A DNA stretch of 64,000 nucleotides from JAXLYE01 sp046351595 (GTDB lineage: Bacteria > Myxococcota_A > Polyangia > Palsa-1104 > JAEUJZ01): NCBI GenBank assembly GCA_046351595.1, contig JAXLYE010000001.1:620001-684000 (forward strand), given 5' to 3'. Below, piece by piece: positions 1 to 8,204 of this stretch (position 1 is its first letter; every line of letters begins with the position of its first letter). The notes beneath the pieces are model-generated. The model had not been told where the DNA came from. It ran no database searches and saw nothing but the letters and a program-made list of their open reading frames with translations. The translations under genes were made by a program, and so were the position numbers.

Positions 1-391
1 TGCGGCTGCGCAGGCGCCGCAGCCGGCCGTCGCTGCCGAGCGCGACCAGCCAGCTGCCGGTCTGCTCACCGCCCTGGTCGCCGCCCCGATCGCCGGCCGG
101 CAGCACCGCCGCGGCCCGGAAGTCGCGCACGCCGGCGTCACTGGCCAGGAGCACGCCGCCGGTGAACACCAGCGCCCCCTGGTCCGACAGGATCAGCGTG
201 TCCTCGTCGAGCTCTGCCACGTCCGCGACCTTGCCGACGGGCGTGCCCTTGGGGTTCCAGGCCACCTCGTGCAGCTCCAGCGGCTTCTCCACAAGCACCG
301 GCGGCGCCGGCGGCTCGCACCCCGCCGCCGTGCCGATCAGCAGCGCGCCGACGAGGACGCCGACCGCCGTGCGCGCCTTGTGCTTTGGCAT
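1..391 (-). CDS. Lipoprotein, N-terminal part (runs off window edge)
   Basis: An open frame starts at ATG 391 and is still open at base 1, so only the first 130 residues are visible. Residues 1-25 form a lipoprotein signal: basic start (MPKHKAR), hydrophobic stretch, then the lipobox GTAAGC with Cys25 followed by Glu. The visible mature part alternates short hydrophobic strands with DG/SD turns (for example LILSDQGALVF and VALGSDGRLRRLR), which would suit a beta-propeller, but this is inference. Its ATG shares one base with the TGA of the DUF1501 gene, so it is the last visible gene of the 4402-to-1 operon and is probably translationally coupled. Function unknown. Confidence 0.75.
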   Translation of the reverse strand, partial: MPKHKARTAVGVLVGALLIGTAAGCEPPAPPVLVEKPLELHEVAWNPKGTPVGKVADVAELDEDTLILSDQGALVFTGGVLLASDAGVRDFRAAAVLPAGDRGGDQGGEQTGSWLVALGSDGRLRRLRSR

Positions 392-1752
392 CAGACCAGC
401 AGCTCCTTGATCACTTCGCCGTCGCGCAGGTACTTGCGCGGGCTGGCGCCGAGCGCCGACACGAACGTCGCCAACAGATCCGGCGGCGACACCGCGCGGG
501 CTCCGTCGCTGAACATCCCCGACGGCAGCGGCAGGAGCTGCTCGGGATCGCTCTGCCCGTAGGCCGTATTGCCGCGGAACTTCGGCGACACGATCAGCGA
601 CGAGTTGTTCGGGTAGTGATCGCGCCCGCCCGAGAGGTTGATCTGCGGCGTGCGGCAGAAGTCCGAGACCACCATGAGGTGCGTGTGCTCGGACAGCTTC
701 GCCGTCGGCTTCGTCGGGTGCGGCAGCGTGTCCAGGTAGTCGAGGAGGATCGCGATGAGGTCGAACAGGTTCTGCTGGAGCAGCGGCTGGTTGCGGTAGT
801 TTGTAAAGTGCGTGTCGAAGCTGCCGTACGAGAAGCTGACGCAGCGGGCGATGTTGCGCGACAGGCACTCCAGCGCGAAGGCCGCGTTCACCGACGCCGA
901 CATCGTCTGATACTTGAAGTTCGGGTACTTCGCGCGCAAGAACCCGTCGGTGAACACGTCGAGCAGGCGCTCGCGGTTCATGCGCCGCAGCGCCTCGTAC
1001 TGCAGGTACATGCCGCGCATCGTCTCGGGGTCCGCCGACAGGCCGGTCAGATCCTGCGCCTCCTGGCTGAGCAGCGCGGTGACGCCGTCGCGCGCCTTGT
1101 CCGACTCGTACGAGGTCGAGCGCTTGAGCGACGCCGCCAGCGTGCCGATGCCCGAGATGCTGAGCGGCACCGCCCGGCGATCGAGGTCGCGGCCGACGAA
1201 GCTCGAGGGGAAGTTGATCGACACCGCCGGCAGGATCTGCGAGGTGCCGAAGGCGTCGGCCATCATCGTGTCGATCGAGGCCGCCACCGCGCGCGTGCCC
1301 GCCAGGTGCCTGCCCGTCGCCGAGAACGTGGTGCCGTCCTGGTGGCTGACGGTGTTCATGGCGATGCCGTTGACCACGGTCAGCCGGCGGTAGTGGCGCA
1401 CGAGATCGCCGATGCCCGGCCCGAACACGAGCGGGCTCGGCCCCGCCGGCCGCACCAGCTCGAACGAGTAGCCCGAGGCCCCGTTCATCCCGTCGAGCGG
1501 CGCGCCCAGGCTCTTCCACAGCCTGAGCGGCGCGATGTCGATGGTGTTGGTCGATCCCGGCTCGACCAGGCCCTTGCGCTCGTTGCGCGGGTCCAGGCCG
1601 ACGGTCACGTCCCAGGCGCCGGCGGCGTGGATGAAGACGAAGAACTCGTCCTGGCCGACCTCGGTGCCGGCAAAGGCGCGGTGCAGCGGGTTCGAAAGCG
1701 CCGCCCCCGCGCTGGCCGCGGCGAGTGCCGTAAGAAAGCTACGCCGGTTCAT
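391..1752 (-). CDS. DUF1501 family protein with Tat signal
   Basis: 453 residues. The N-terminus MNRRSFLTALAAASAG is a twin-arginine signal (RRSFL at 3-7), so export of a folded protein is likely. The body has the DUF1501 pattern: FVFIHAAGAWD near the mature start, then an alkaline-phosphatase-like core with GRHLAGT, FDTHFTNY, LMVVSDFCRTPQIN and GGRDHYP. DUF1501 proteins are usually encoded next to DUF1549/DUF1588-type heme proteins, as here; their biochemical role is not settled. ATG 1752 was chosen because GAGGAGG lies just upstream and the Tat motif follows directly. The gene begins 11 bases after the preceding stop and overlaps the next gene by one base. Confidence 0.88.
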   Translation of the reverse strand: MNRRSFLTALAAASAGAALSNPLHRAFAGTEVGQDEFFVFIHAAGAWDVTVGLDPRNERKGLVEPGSTNTIDIAPLRLWKSLGAPLDGMNGASGYSFELVRPAGPSPLVFGPGIGDLVRHYRRLTVVNGIAMNTVSHQDGTTFSATGRHLAGTRAVAASIDTMMADAFGTSQILPAVSINFPSSFVGRDLDRRAVPLSISGIGTLAASLKRSTSYESDKARDGVTALLSQEAQDLTGLSADPETMRGMYLQYEALRRMNRERLLDVFTDGFLRAKYPNFKYQTMSASVNAAFALECLSRNIARCVSFSYGSFDTHFTNYRNQPLLQQNLFDLIAILLDYLDTLPHPTKPTAKLSEHTHLMVVSDFCRTPQINLSGGRDHYPNNSSLIVSPKFRGNTAYGQSDPEQLLPLPSGMFSDGARAVSPPDLLATFVSALGASPRKYLRDGEVIKELLV

Positions 1753-1763
1753 GGTCGGCCTCC

Positions 1764-2495
1764 TCAGTAGAGCTGGAACTCGGGGTGGCGGATCAGCCCC
1801 TGACACACCGCGGCCCACCCGGCTTCCGCCGCGGACAGGCGCGAGGTCTTGGGGTCGTGCTGGCTGATGACGTCGCGGTACAGCTTGTAGAAGCGCGGCA
1901 CGCGGTCCGTCGGCGCGAGCTTCGCCGGGTAGCCGAGGAAGCGCCGGTGCAGCGTATTGAAGCGCGGCGCAAAGCCCGCCTCGTCGACCGGATCCTTGCC
2001 GACCTCGAACGAGTAGATCAGCCGCTTGTCGACCGGCACCTGCGGCATCGCCTTCAGGTCCTTCTCGATCGCGCGGTCACACAGCGCCGCGCCCAGCCGC
2101 TCGAACGTCGCGATCATCAGCGCGTTGGTCTTCTCGCCGCGCGGCAGGTCGATGGCGTAGTTCGGCAGCCCGAGCGCGCCCAGGTAGGCGTTCCAGCCGT
2201 CGAACAGCCCCGGTCCCGCGCTGAGCTCGCGCTGCGCCGCAAGCGCGCTCTGGCCACCGAACAGCATAAGGTACGTGCGCAGGTACGCCTCCGCCGGCAC
2301 CAGCCGCGGCGGCTCCTTGTGGCTCGTGTCCTGCGCGATCGAGTCGTGCCCCGGCACCTGCTCCAGCGTCTGCGGCCCGAGCCGGTTCTCGTCCTCGCGC
2401 GTGCAGCCCGTCGCCCCTAAGCCCAGGCCCAGGCCCAGGCCCAGGCCCAGCGCCAGTGCAGCCAGCGTCGTCATCTTCCTGTTGCGCCGGTTCAC
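1764..2495 (-). CDS. Hypothetical lipoprotein of the DUF1501 operon
   Basis: 243 residues from GTG 2495, which overlaps the TGA of the upstream gene (GTGA) and has AAGGAGG six bases before it; an internal ATG at 2474 is the alternative. The signal peptide ends in a lipobox (GATGC) and contains five Leu-Gly pairs encoded by a hexanucleotide repeat. The mature protein is mainly helical by composition. Its C-terminus WAAVCQGLIRHPEFQLY resembles the last helix of DUF1585-type domains found in the neighbouring family, which may mean a distant relationship. Probably a periplasm-facing partner of the heme protein and the DUF1501 protein. Function unknown. Confidence 0.78.
   Translation of the reverse strand: MNRRNRKMTTLAALALGLGLGLGLGLGATGCTREDENRLGPQTLEQVPGHDSIAQDTSHKEPPRLVPAEAYLRTYLMLFGGQSALAAQRELSAGPGLFDGWNAYLGALGLPNYAIDLPRGEKTNALMIATFERLGAALCDRAIEKDLKAMPQVPVDKRLIYSFEVGKDPVDEAGFAPRFNTLHRRFLGYPAKLAPTDRVPRFYKLYRDVISQHDPKTSRLSAAEAGWAAVCQGLIRHPEFQLY
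2422..2450. repeat. Hexanucleotide microsatellite inside a signal peptide
   Basis: Nearly five copies of CCCAGG on the plus strand. Read on the minus strand they encode the (Leu-Gly)n core of the lipoprotein signal. Gain or loss of a unit keeps the frame but changes the length of the hydrophobic segment. Confidence 0.85.
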
Positions 2496-4402
2496 TTGCC
2501 ACCTCCTTGCCGCCAGACCGACGGGGTCAGGTTGTTGGCCGAGCGGTAGGCGTCCGAGCCGAGCAGCACCTTGACCATCGACCGCATGCGGAAGCCGCTC
2601 TGAACCAGCGCCGCCGCCATCTTCGTGAGCAGCGCCTGATCCTCGCTGCGCAGCTCGCGCCCGAGGAAGCTCTCGGCCACGTTCTGCGCCGCGCACTCCG
2701 CGAACTCCGGCTTCGCCGCCAGGTACTGCCCCAGGCCCGCCGGCCCCGCCGAGGCGTTGTCGACCGAGGCATACGCGCCACGCAGCACGCCCGCCGTCGT
2801 CGTCGAGAACGTGTTGTCGTAGCGGGTCGTGCAGCCGCCCGGGATGGTGCCCGTGGGGCTCGGCTTCTTGCACGCCGGGTTCTCCGTCGGGTAGAGCTTC
2901 GGATCAAGCCAGCTCCAGTCGCCCTCGACCAGCCGCGAGAAGTAAGCGGCCAACGGCTCCAGCGTCTGGTGGCAGGCGGCGCAGCCCTCGCGCCGCATCA
3001 GGTTCGGCTCCTTCGAGATCGGCAGCTGCAGCCCCGCCGGCGCCACGAAGTCGCGGCACAGGAACATGTTGTAGACCACGTGCCCGCGCGCCCGCCGCGT
3101 CGAGTTCTTGAACAGGAACAGCGGCATCGTCAGGAGGCCCGCCGCGTTCGGCCCGCGGTCCGCGACCTTCTTCCACGTCATCACGTCGTGCGGCAGAAGC
3201 TCCGCCGGCAGCGCCTCGGGTGCCGGCAGCGGCGTCTGCCCCAGGTCCGGATCGTTCCAGTTGGCGCGCGCGCTGAAGCGGTAGAACTGCGCCAGCGGCC
3301 CGTTGACGTAGGTGTGCCGGCCGGTCACCACCTCGCGGAAGTCGCGGTCCTCGGCGAACAGGCTGTGCAAAAAGACCTGCGGCTCCTGCGCGATCCACAG
3401 CATCTGCCAGGCGCGGTACTCAAAGCCCTGCTGGTCCGTCGGATCGTCGACGCCCAGCAGCACGTTGCGCGACGACAGGAACGTCGCCCGCGGCTGCGCC
3501 GACGAGAAGTACGCCGCCGGCATGCACATCTCCAGCCCCGGCCCGCAGCCGCAGCCCTGCGACACCGCCGCGCCGTACCCCGTCGTGCACGAGACCTGCT
3601 TGGTCTTGTCGAGGTCCGAGATCGCGCTCGCCGCGACCCCCGCCTCTTCCTTGCAGACCCGGATCTCGACCGTGTCCTTGCCGTCCGGATCCTTGAGCAG
3701 ATCGTTGGTCAGCACGTAGCCCGGGAACTTCGTCGCCCAGTCGGTGGGGTTGTAGCGCTGGCCCGGCGCCTGCGCCTTGTAGTCGGCGTACAGCCACCAC
3801 GGCTTGACCACCGTCGTGTACTTATCGAGCACCGCCTTGTCGACGGGCTTGGCCGTGCCGCTCGGCGGCAGCGCGCCGCTCGTGTCCGGGTACTTCAGGC
3901 CCGTCTCGTCCTCGAGCAGGCAGAAGCCGCCGCGCACGAGGTTGTTCCACTTCGGGTAGCTCGGGTCCGTATTCTTCGGCACCTCGGCGTGCCGCGCCCG
4001 CCGCTGCCCCGAGCGGTAGTAGACGTACACGTCCTTGCCCGTGTCGTCCTTGATCTGGATGCGCGCCAGCCCGTTGCGCGCCGTGCCGACCTGGAACGTC
4101 GAGACCTGCGGCCGCAAGAGGTCCGCGTAGATCCGCGTCATGCGGTCCGCGTAGTCCTCGCCCGCGAGCGCCTGGTCGATCCACTTTGCGAGATCGAAGC
4201 CCGGCTTCTCGAACGCCGCGATCTCCATCTCCGTCGGCATGCGCCCGAGCAGGTCGATGCACAGCGAGCGGAAGTACTTGTAGTCCCCGAGCCCCGGCTC
4301 CGCCGACGCCGCTGCCGACACCGTCGACATGGCCAGCGGGCCCACGCTCAGCGAAAGCACCAGGGCGAGCCACCTCTGCGAGAACCGCACGCGACGCCTC
4401 AT
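2492..4402 (-). CDS. Secreted DUF1549/DUF1588-type protein with one CxxCH heme motif
   Basis: 636 residues. Signal peptide at 1-34. Residues about 38-100 (YFRSLCIDLLGRMPTEMEI...YADRMTRIYADLLRP) match the DUF1549 pattern. A heme c site CAACH lies at 474-478 in the setting REGCAACHQTLEPLA, typical of DUF1588, and residues about 555-636 look like DUF1585 (LAAKPEFAECAAQNVAESFLGREL). Such proteins are predicted periplasmic cytochromes paired with DUF1501 proteins; substrates are mostly unknown. The central part (about 110-450) is longer than usual and has many Cys (SQGCGCGPG near 281). Start ATG 4402 is preceded by AAGGAGAAACC. It is the first gene of the operon running to base 1. Confidence 0.85.
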   Translation of the reverse strand: MRRRVRFSQRWLALVLSLSVGPLAMSTVSAAASAEPGLGDYKYFRSLCIDLLGRMPTEMEIAAFEKPGFDLAKWIDQALAGEDYADRMTRIYADLLRPQVSTFQVGTARNGLARIQIKDDTGKDVYVYYRSGQRRARHAEVPKNTDPSYPKWNNLVRGGFCLLEDETGLKYPDTSGALPPSGTAKPVDKAVLDKYTTVVKPWWLYADYKAQAPGQRYNPTDWATKFPGYVLTNDLLKDPDGKDTVEIRVCKEEAGVAASAISDLDKTKQVSCTTGYGAAVSQGCGCGPGLEMCMPAAYFSSAQPRATFLSSRNVLLGVDDPTDQQGFEYRAWQMLWIAQEPQVFLHSLFAEDRDFREVVTGRHTYVNGPLAQFYRFSARANWNDPDLGQTPLPAPEALPAELLPHDVMTWKKVADRGPNAAGLLTMPLFLFKNSTRRARGHVVYNMFLCRDFVAPAGLQLPISKEPNLMRREGCAACHQTLEPLAAYFSRLVEGDWSWLDPKLYPTENPACKKPSPTGTIPGGCTTRYDNTFSTTTAGVLRGAYASVDNASAGPAGLGQYLAAKPEFAECAAQNVAESFLGRELRSEDQALLTKMAAALVQSGFRMRSMVKVLLGSDAYRSANNLTPSVWRQGGGK

Positions 4403-4577
4403 GGTTTCTCCTTGTCTTTCAAGCACTTGATCTGGCCGAGCGGCCATAGGCCCCAAACCTCGCACCCCCCGCCCACGCCCATCAAGCCCTTTCCTAATCC
4501 CCTCCCCTAAAGACACCCCCGATTGACTCCCCCAAGACGGATCAGCCATGTTCCGCCCGCACCACCCAGAGGACCCC

Positions 4578-5114
4578 ATGCCGTCTCGATGCCTCCCTTT
4601 AGTAGCCGCCGCCCTCGTGTCCCTGAGCGCCTGCTCCGACCCCGAGCCCGCCCTGGACACGCCGCCCGACGCCGCCGCCCCGGCCCCCGACGCCGCAGCC
4701 GCCTCGCCCTGCACGCCGATGACCTGCGCCACCGTGCAGGGCGTGGTCAAGCGCAAGGCCGGCATCCGCCCCCAGAACGGCGGCAAGGGCTCGCTCTACG
4801 TCTCGGTCATGGACGGCGACCCCGTGCTCGGCGGCGGCAAGGTCAACTCGCTCGCCTTCCAGGTCGTCCCCGGCGTCGACCTCAACCCCGACGACGCCGC
4901 CGTGCCCTACAAGCTGGTCGACGTGCCGCTGCGCAAGGAGCCGTCCTTCATCGTCGCGTTCCTCGACGACAACGGCAACGTCAACCCCGACAAGCCCGGC
5001 CCCGACAAGGGCGACCTGGTTTCGCTCGACGGCTTCTCCGCCCCCAAGCTCACCGTCGACAAGCCCGGCACCACCAGCTACGACATCACCCTAAACACCT
5101 ATCTTCCTTTCTGA
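4578..5114 (+). CDS. Small lipoprotein, unknown function
   Basis: 178 residues. Signal MPSRCLPLVAAALVSLSAC with the lipobox Cys at 19, then an Asp/Ala/Pro-rich linker to about residue 50. The globular part (VQGVVKRKAGIRPQNGGKG, LYVSVMDGDPV, SFIVAFLDDNGNVNPDKPG, TSYDITLNTYLPF) looks like an all-beta fold with Asp/Asn-rich turns that could bind calcium; that is inference. ATG 4578 follows AGAGGA. An upstream in-frame ATG at 4548 would put a non-hydrophobic extension before the signal, so it was not chosen. It is transcribed away from the heme operon and lies 26 bases before the carotenoid oxygenase, so the two probably form an operon. Confidence 0.8.
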   Translation: MPSRCLPLVAAALVSLSACSDPEPALDTPPDAAAPAPDAAAASPCTPMTCATVQGVVKRKAGIRPQNGGKGSLYVSVMDGDPVLGGGKVNSLAFQVVPGVDLNPDDAAVPYKLVDVPLRKEPSFIVAFLDDNGNVNPDKPGPDKGDLVSLDGFSAPKLTVDKPGTTSYDITLNTYLPF

Positions 5115-5140
5115 GCCCCCGGCCCCCGCGAGGTCCCAAG

Positions 5141-6625
5141 ATGAAGCTGCAGCCTTCCCGACGTGACATCCTCCGCCTGGGAGGGCTCGGCGCCCTCTCG
5201 TTCCTGCACCCGCTCCTGCTCGGCGGCAGCGCCGGCTGCCAGCCCGGGGCCGCGCCCGCCGATCCGTCCATGCCGCCCCCGGCCATGCCGCCGCCGGACC
5301 CCAGCCGGCCGTGGTGGCTCACCGGCAACTTCGCCCCCGTGCCCGAGCGCGACCTCACCGAGATCACCCTCGAGGGCACCCTGCCCGACGCGCTCGACGG
5401 CCTGTACCTGCGCAACGGGTCCAACCCCATGAGCGGCGCCGCGCCCCACTGGTTCCTCGGCGACGGCATGGTCCACGGCGTGCGCCTGAAGAGCGGCCGC
5501 GCCCTGTACTACCGCAACCGCTACGTCCGCACCGCCCAGCTCGCGCAGGGCCCAAACCCCGCCGGCAGCCCGCCCAGCCTCGAGGTCAACGCCAGCAACG
5601 TCAGCGTCGTCTACCACGCCGGCCGCGTGCTAAGCTCGGGCGAGGTCGGCCTGCCCTACCGCCTCGACCCCGCCACGCTCGGCACCCTCGGCGTCTACGA
5701 CTTCGGCGGCAAGCTCAAGACCGCCATGACCGCCCACCCCAAGCTCGACCCGGTGACCGGCGAGCTGCACCTGTTCGGCTACGGCTTCCTGCCGCCCTAC
5801 CTCACCTACTACGTCGTCGACAAGACCGGCGCCCTGGTCAGCGAGCAGGTCATCGAGCTGAAGAACCCGGTCATGATGCACGACTTCCAGCTCACAAAGA
5901 CCCGCGCCGTCTTCCTCGATCTGCCCGTGGTCTTCGACTGGACCGCCGCCCGCGCCGGCGACATGTTCCCCTTCCGCTGGAAGCCCGAGGCCGGCGCCCG
6001 CATCGGCCTTCTGCCCCGCGGCGGCAAGGGCAGCGACATCAAGTGGCTGCCGCTGCCGCCCTGCTTCATCTTCCACACCCTCAACGCCTACGACGACGGC
6101 GACCAGGTCGTATTAGAGGCCTGCCGCTTCGACAGCCTGTGGGAAAAGGGCATAAACGACACCTCCCAGCCGCCCTACCTCACCCGCTTCACCCTCGACG
6201 AGAAGCGCGGCACCGTCACCGAGTCCCGCATCCACCCGCACATCACCGACTTCCCCGTGCTCGACCCGCGCCGGGTCGCCCAGAAGCACCGCTACGGCTA
6301 CTCCCTCTTGCTCGACGCCGGCACCGCCTACGGCCCGGCGTGGATGAAGGGCCTGGCCAAGCTCGACACCCAGGGCGACCGCGTGACCGTCTATGAGGCC
6401 CCCAGCGGCCACCGCCTGGACGAGATGACCTTCGTCCCCAAGAGCGAGACCGCCGGCGAAGACGAGGGCTTCCTGGTCGGCTTCGTCTACGACCACAACA
6501 CCGACCGCAGCGCCCTCTGGGTCTTCGACGCCCAAGACCTCCCCAAAGGCCCCATCGCCAAGGCCCACCTCCCCTACCGCGTCCCCTTCGGCTTCCACGG
6601 CACCTTCCTCCCCAAGCTCGGCTGA
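5141..6625 (+). CDS. Carotenoid oxygenase (RPE65/CCD family), exported
   Basis: 494 residues. Non-heme iron dioxygenases of this family cleave carotenoid or stilbene double bonds. The four iron-binding histidines are visible: His199 (TAMTAHP), His247 (VMMHDFQ), His312 (FIFHTLNAYD) and His486 (GFHGTFLP). The family signature GLYLRNGSNP lies at 87-96. The N-terminus has a Tat-like motif (SRRDILRLGGLG) followed by a Cys (GGSAGC), so the enzyme may be exported and lipid-anchored, which is unusual for a family that is mostly cytoplasmic. The upstream lipoprotein gene is co-oriented. No carotenoid biosynthesis gene is in the window, so the substrate cannot be inferred. Confidence 0.9.
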   Translation: MKLQPSRRDILRLGGLGALSFLHPLLLGGSAGCQPGAAPADPSMPPPAMPPPDPSRPWWLTGNFAPVPERDLTEITLEGTLPDALDGLYLRNGSNPMSGAAPHWFLGDGMVHGVRLKSGRALYYRNRYVRTAQLAQGPNPAGSPPSLEVNASNVSVVYHAGRVLSSGEVGLPYRLDPATLGTLGVYDFGGKLKTAMTAHPKLDPVTGELHLFGYGFLPPYLTYYVVDKTGALVSEQVIELKNPVMMHDFQLTKTRAVFLDLPVVFDWTAARAGDMFPFRWKPEAGARIGLLPRGGKGSDIKWLPLPPCFIFHTLNAYDDGDQVVLEACRFDSLWEKGINDTSQPPYLTRFTLDEKRGTVTESRIHPHITDFPVLDPRRVAQKHRYGYSLLLDAGTAYGPAWMKGLAKLDTQGDRVTVYEAPSGHRLDEMTFVPKSETAGEDEGFLVGFVYDHNTDRSALWVFDAQDLPKGPIAKAHLPYRVPFGFHGTFLPKLG

Positions 6626-6691
6626 CCACCGTGAAGCTCAGCCTCGATCCCGCCTTGACACCATAAGACACGCCAACGCATCCTCCCCGCC

Positions 6692-8167
6692 GTGGCGTCC
6701 CCCGTTAAGCTCCCCTCCGTCTACTTCGTCTCCCTGGGCTGTCCCAAGAACCGCGTCGACACCGAGGTCATGCTCGGCATGTCCCAGGACGCCGGCTACA
6801 CCCTCACCGCCGCCCCCGAGCAGGCCGACGTCATCGTCGTCAACACCTGCGGCTTCATCGGCGCCGCCAAGGAAGAGTCCATCGACACCATCCTCGAGAT
6901 GGCCGAGTACAAAGACCCCAAGCGCGGCGCCTGCAAGCGCCTCGTCGTCACCGGCTGCCTGTCCCAGCGCTACCCCGAGGAGCTGGCCAACGACATCCCC
7001 GAGATCGACCACCTGCTCGGCTCGGGCGAGGTCGACAAGGTCGCCGCCGCCATCGCCAGCCTGCAGGGCGAGCGCATCGTCGACGTCGCCAAGACCCCCG
7101 AGTACCTGTACGACCACAGCGCGCCGCGCCCCGCCTCGCAGGCCAGCTTCTTCCGCTACGTGAAGATCGCCGAGGGCTGCGACCGCCCCTGCGGCTTCTG
7201 CATCATCCCCAAGCTGCGCGGCCCCCAGCGCAGCCGCCCGATGGACAGCATCAGCGCCGAGATCGAGGCCCTGTCCGCCCAGGGCGTCGTCGAGGTCAAC
7301 CTGGTCGCCCAGGACCTTACCACCTACGGCACCGACCTGCCGTATGACGTCGACCGCCCGAGCGCCCGCCCGACCCTGGCGAACCTGCTACGCCGCATCG
7401 GCGCCCCGCCCGCCGGCCGCGACGACGGGTCCCTGCGCTGGCTGCGCCTGCACTACGCCTACCCCACCGCCGTCACCGACGAGCTGCTCGACGTCGTCCG
7501 CGAGATGCCGCGGCTGGTCAAGTACCTCGACTGCCCGCTCCAGCACGCCGACGACCAGGTGCTCAAGACCATGCGCCGCGGCCACGTCGGCAAGACCGTG
7601 TGGAGCCTGGTCGAGCGCGCCCGCGCCCGGGTCCCCGGCATCACCCTGCGCACCACCTTCATCGTTGGCCACCCCGGCGAGACCGAGGACGCGTTCTTGC
7701 GCCTGTGCGACTTCGTCAAGCAGGCCGAGTTCGACCACGTGGGCGCCTTCACCTACTCCCCCGAGGAGGGCACCCACTCCGCCACGCTGGCGGAAGACCA
7801 GGCCGTGCCCGCCAAGGAGGCCGAGCGCCGCCGCCGCGAGCTCCTGCGCATCCAGCGCCAGGTCTTGAAGCGCCGCCGCAAGGCCCTGATCGGCACCGCC
7901 CTGCCCGTCCTCGTCGAGGGCCCCTCCCCCGAGAGCGAGTTCCTCTTGCAGGGCCGCCACGCCGGCCAGGCCCCCGAGATCGACGGCCACGTCTTCCTCT
8001 CTTTGGGCGAGTCCGCGGCCGAGGCCAACCTGGCCCTGCGCCCCGGCGACCTCTGCACCGCCACCGTGCACAAGGCCGCCGACTACGACCTCGCCGCCGA
8101 GGTAAAGGACCTCATCCAGGCCGCCCGCCGCCCGCCGCAAGCCGTCCGTCTGCAAGTCGTCCGTTGA
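6692..8167 (+). CDS. rimO: Ribosomal protein S12 methylthiotransferase RimO
   Basis: 491 residues from GTG 6692. RimO adds a methylthio group to the conserved Asp of ribosomal protein S12 using two iron-sulfur clusters and S-adenosylmethionine. The N-terminal domain has its three cluster cysteines (SLGCPKN, VNTCGF, TGCLSQRY). The radical SAM core has GCDRPCGFCIIPKLRG (CxxxCxxC), and a C-terminal TRAM domain ends the protein. KNRVDTE and the strong S12-type match favour RimO over MiaB. It stands 66 bases after the carotenoid oxygenase with no clear functional link. Confidence 0.95.
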   Translation: MASPVKLPSVYFVSLGCPKNRVDTEVMLGMSQDAGYTLTAAPEQADVIVVNTCGFIGAAKEESIDTILEMAEYKDPKRGACKRLVVTGCLSQRYPEELANDIPEIDHLLGSGEVDKVAAAIASLQGERIVDVAKTPEYLYDHSAPRPASQASFFRYVKIAEGCDRPCGFCIIPKLRGPQRSRPMDSISAEIEALSAQGVVEVNLVAQDLTTYGTDLPYDVDRPSARPTLANLLRRIGAPPAGRDDGSLRWLRLHYAYPTAVTDELLDVVREMPRLVKYLDCPLQHADDQVLKTMRRGHVGKTVWSLVERARARVPGITLRTTFIVGHPGETEDAFLRLCDFVKQAEFDHVGAFTYSPEEGTHSATLAEDQAVPAKEAERRRRELLRIQRQVLKRRRKALIGTALPVLVEGPSPESEFLLQGRHAGQAPEIDGHVFLSLGESAAEANLALRPGDLCTATVHKAADYDLAAEVKDLIQAARRPPQAVRLQVVR

Positions 8168-8204
8168 CCCCGTGCGCTGAAGTCGTGCGCTGACAAGGAG
8201 CCCC

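Noticed and set aside
2456..4510. A 684-codon open frame on the plus strand, antisense to the heme-protein gene
   Set aside because: It is extremely Arg-rich with no domain, as expected from the GC-rich complement of a real gene. The minus strand carries a signal peptide, a heme motif and ribosome sites.
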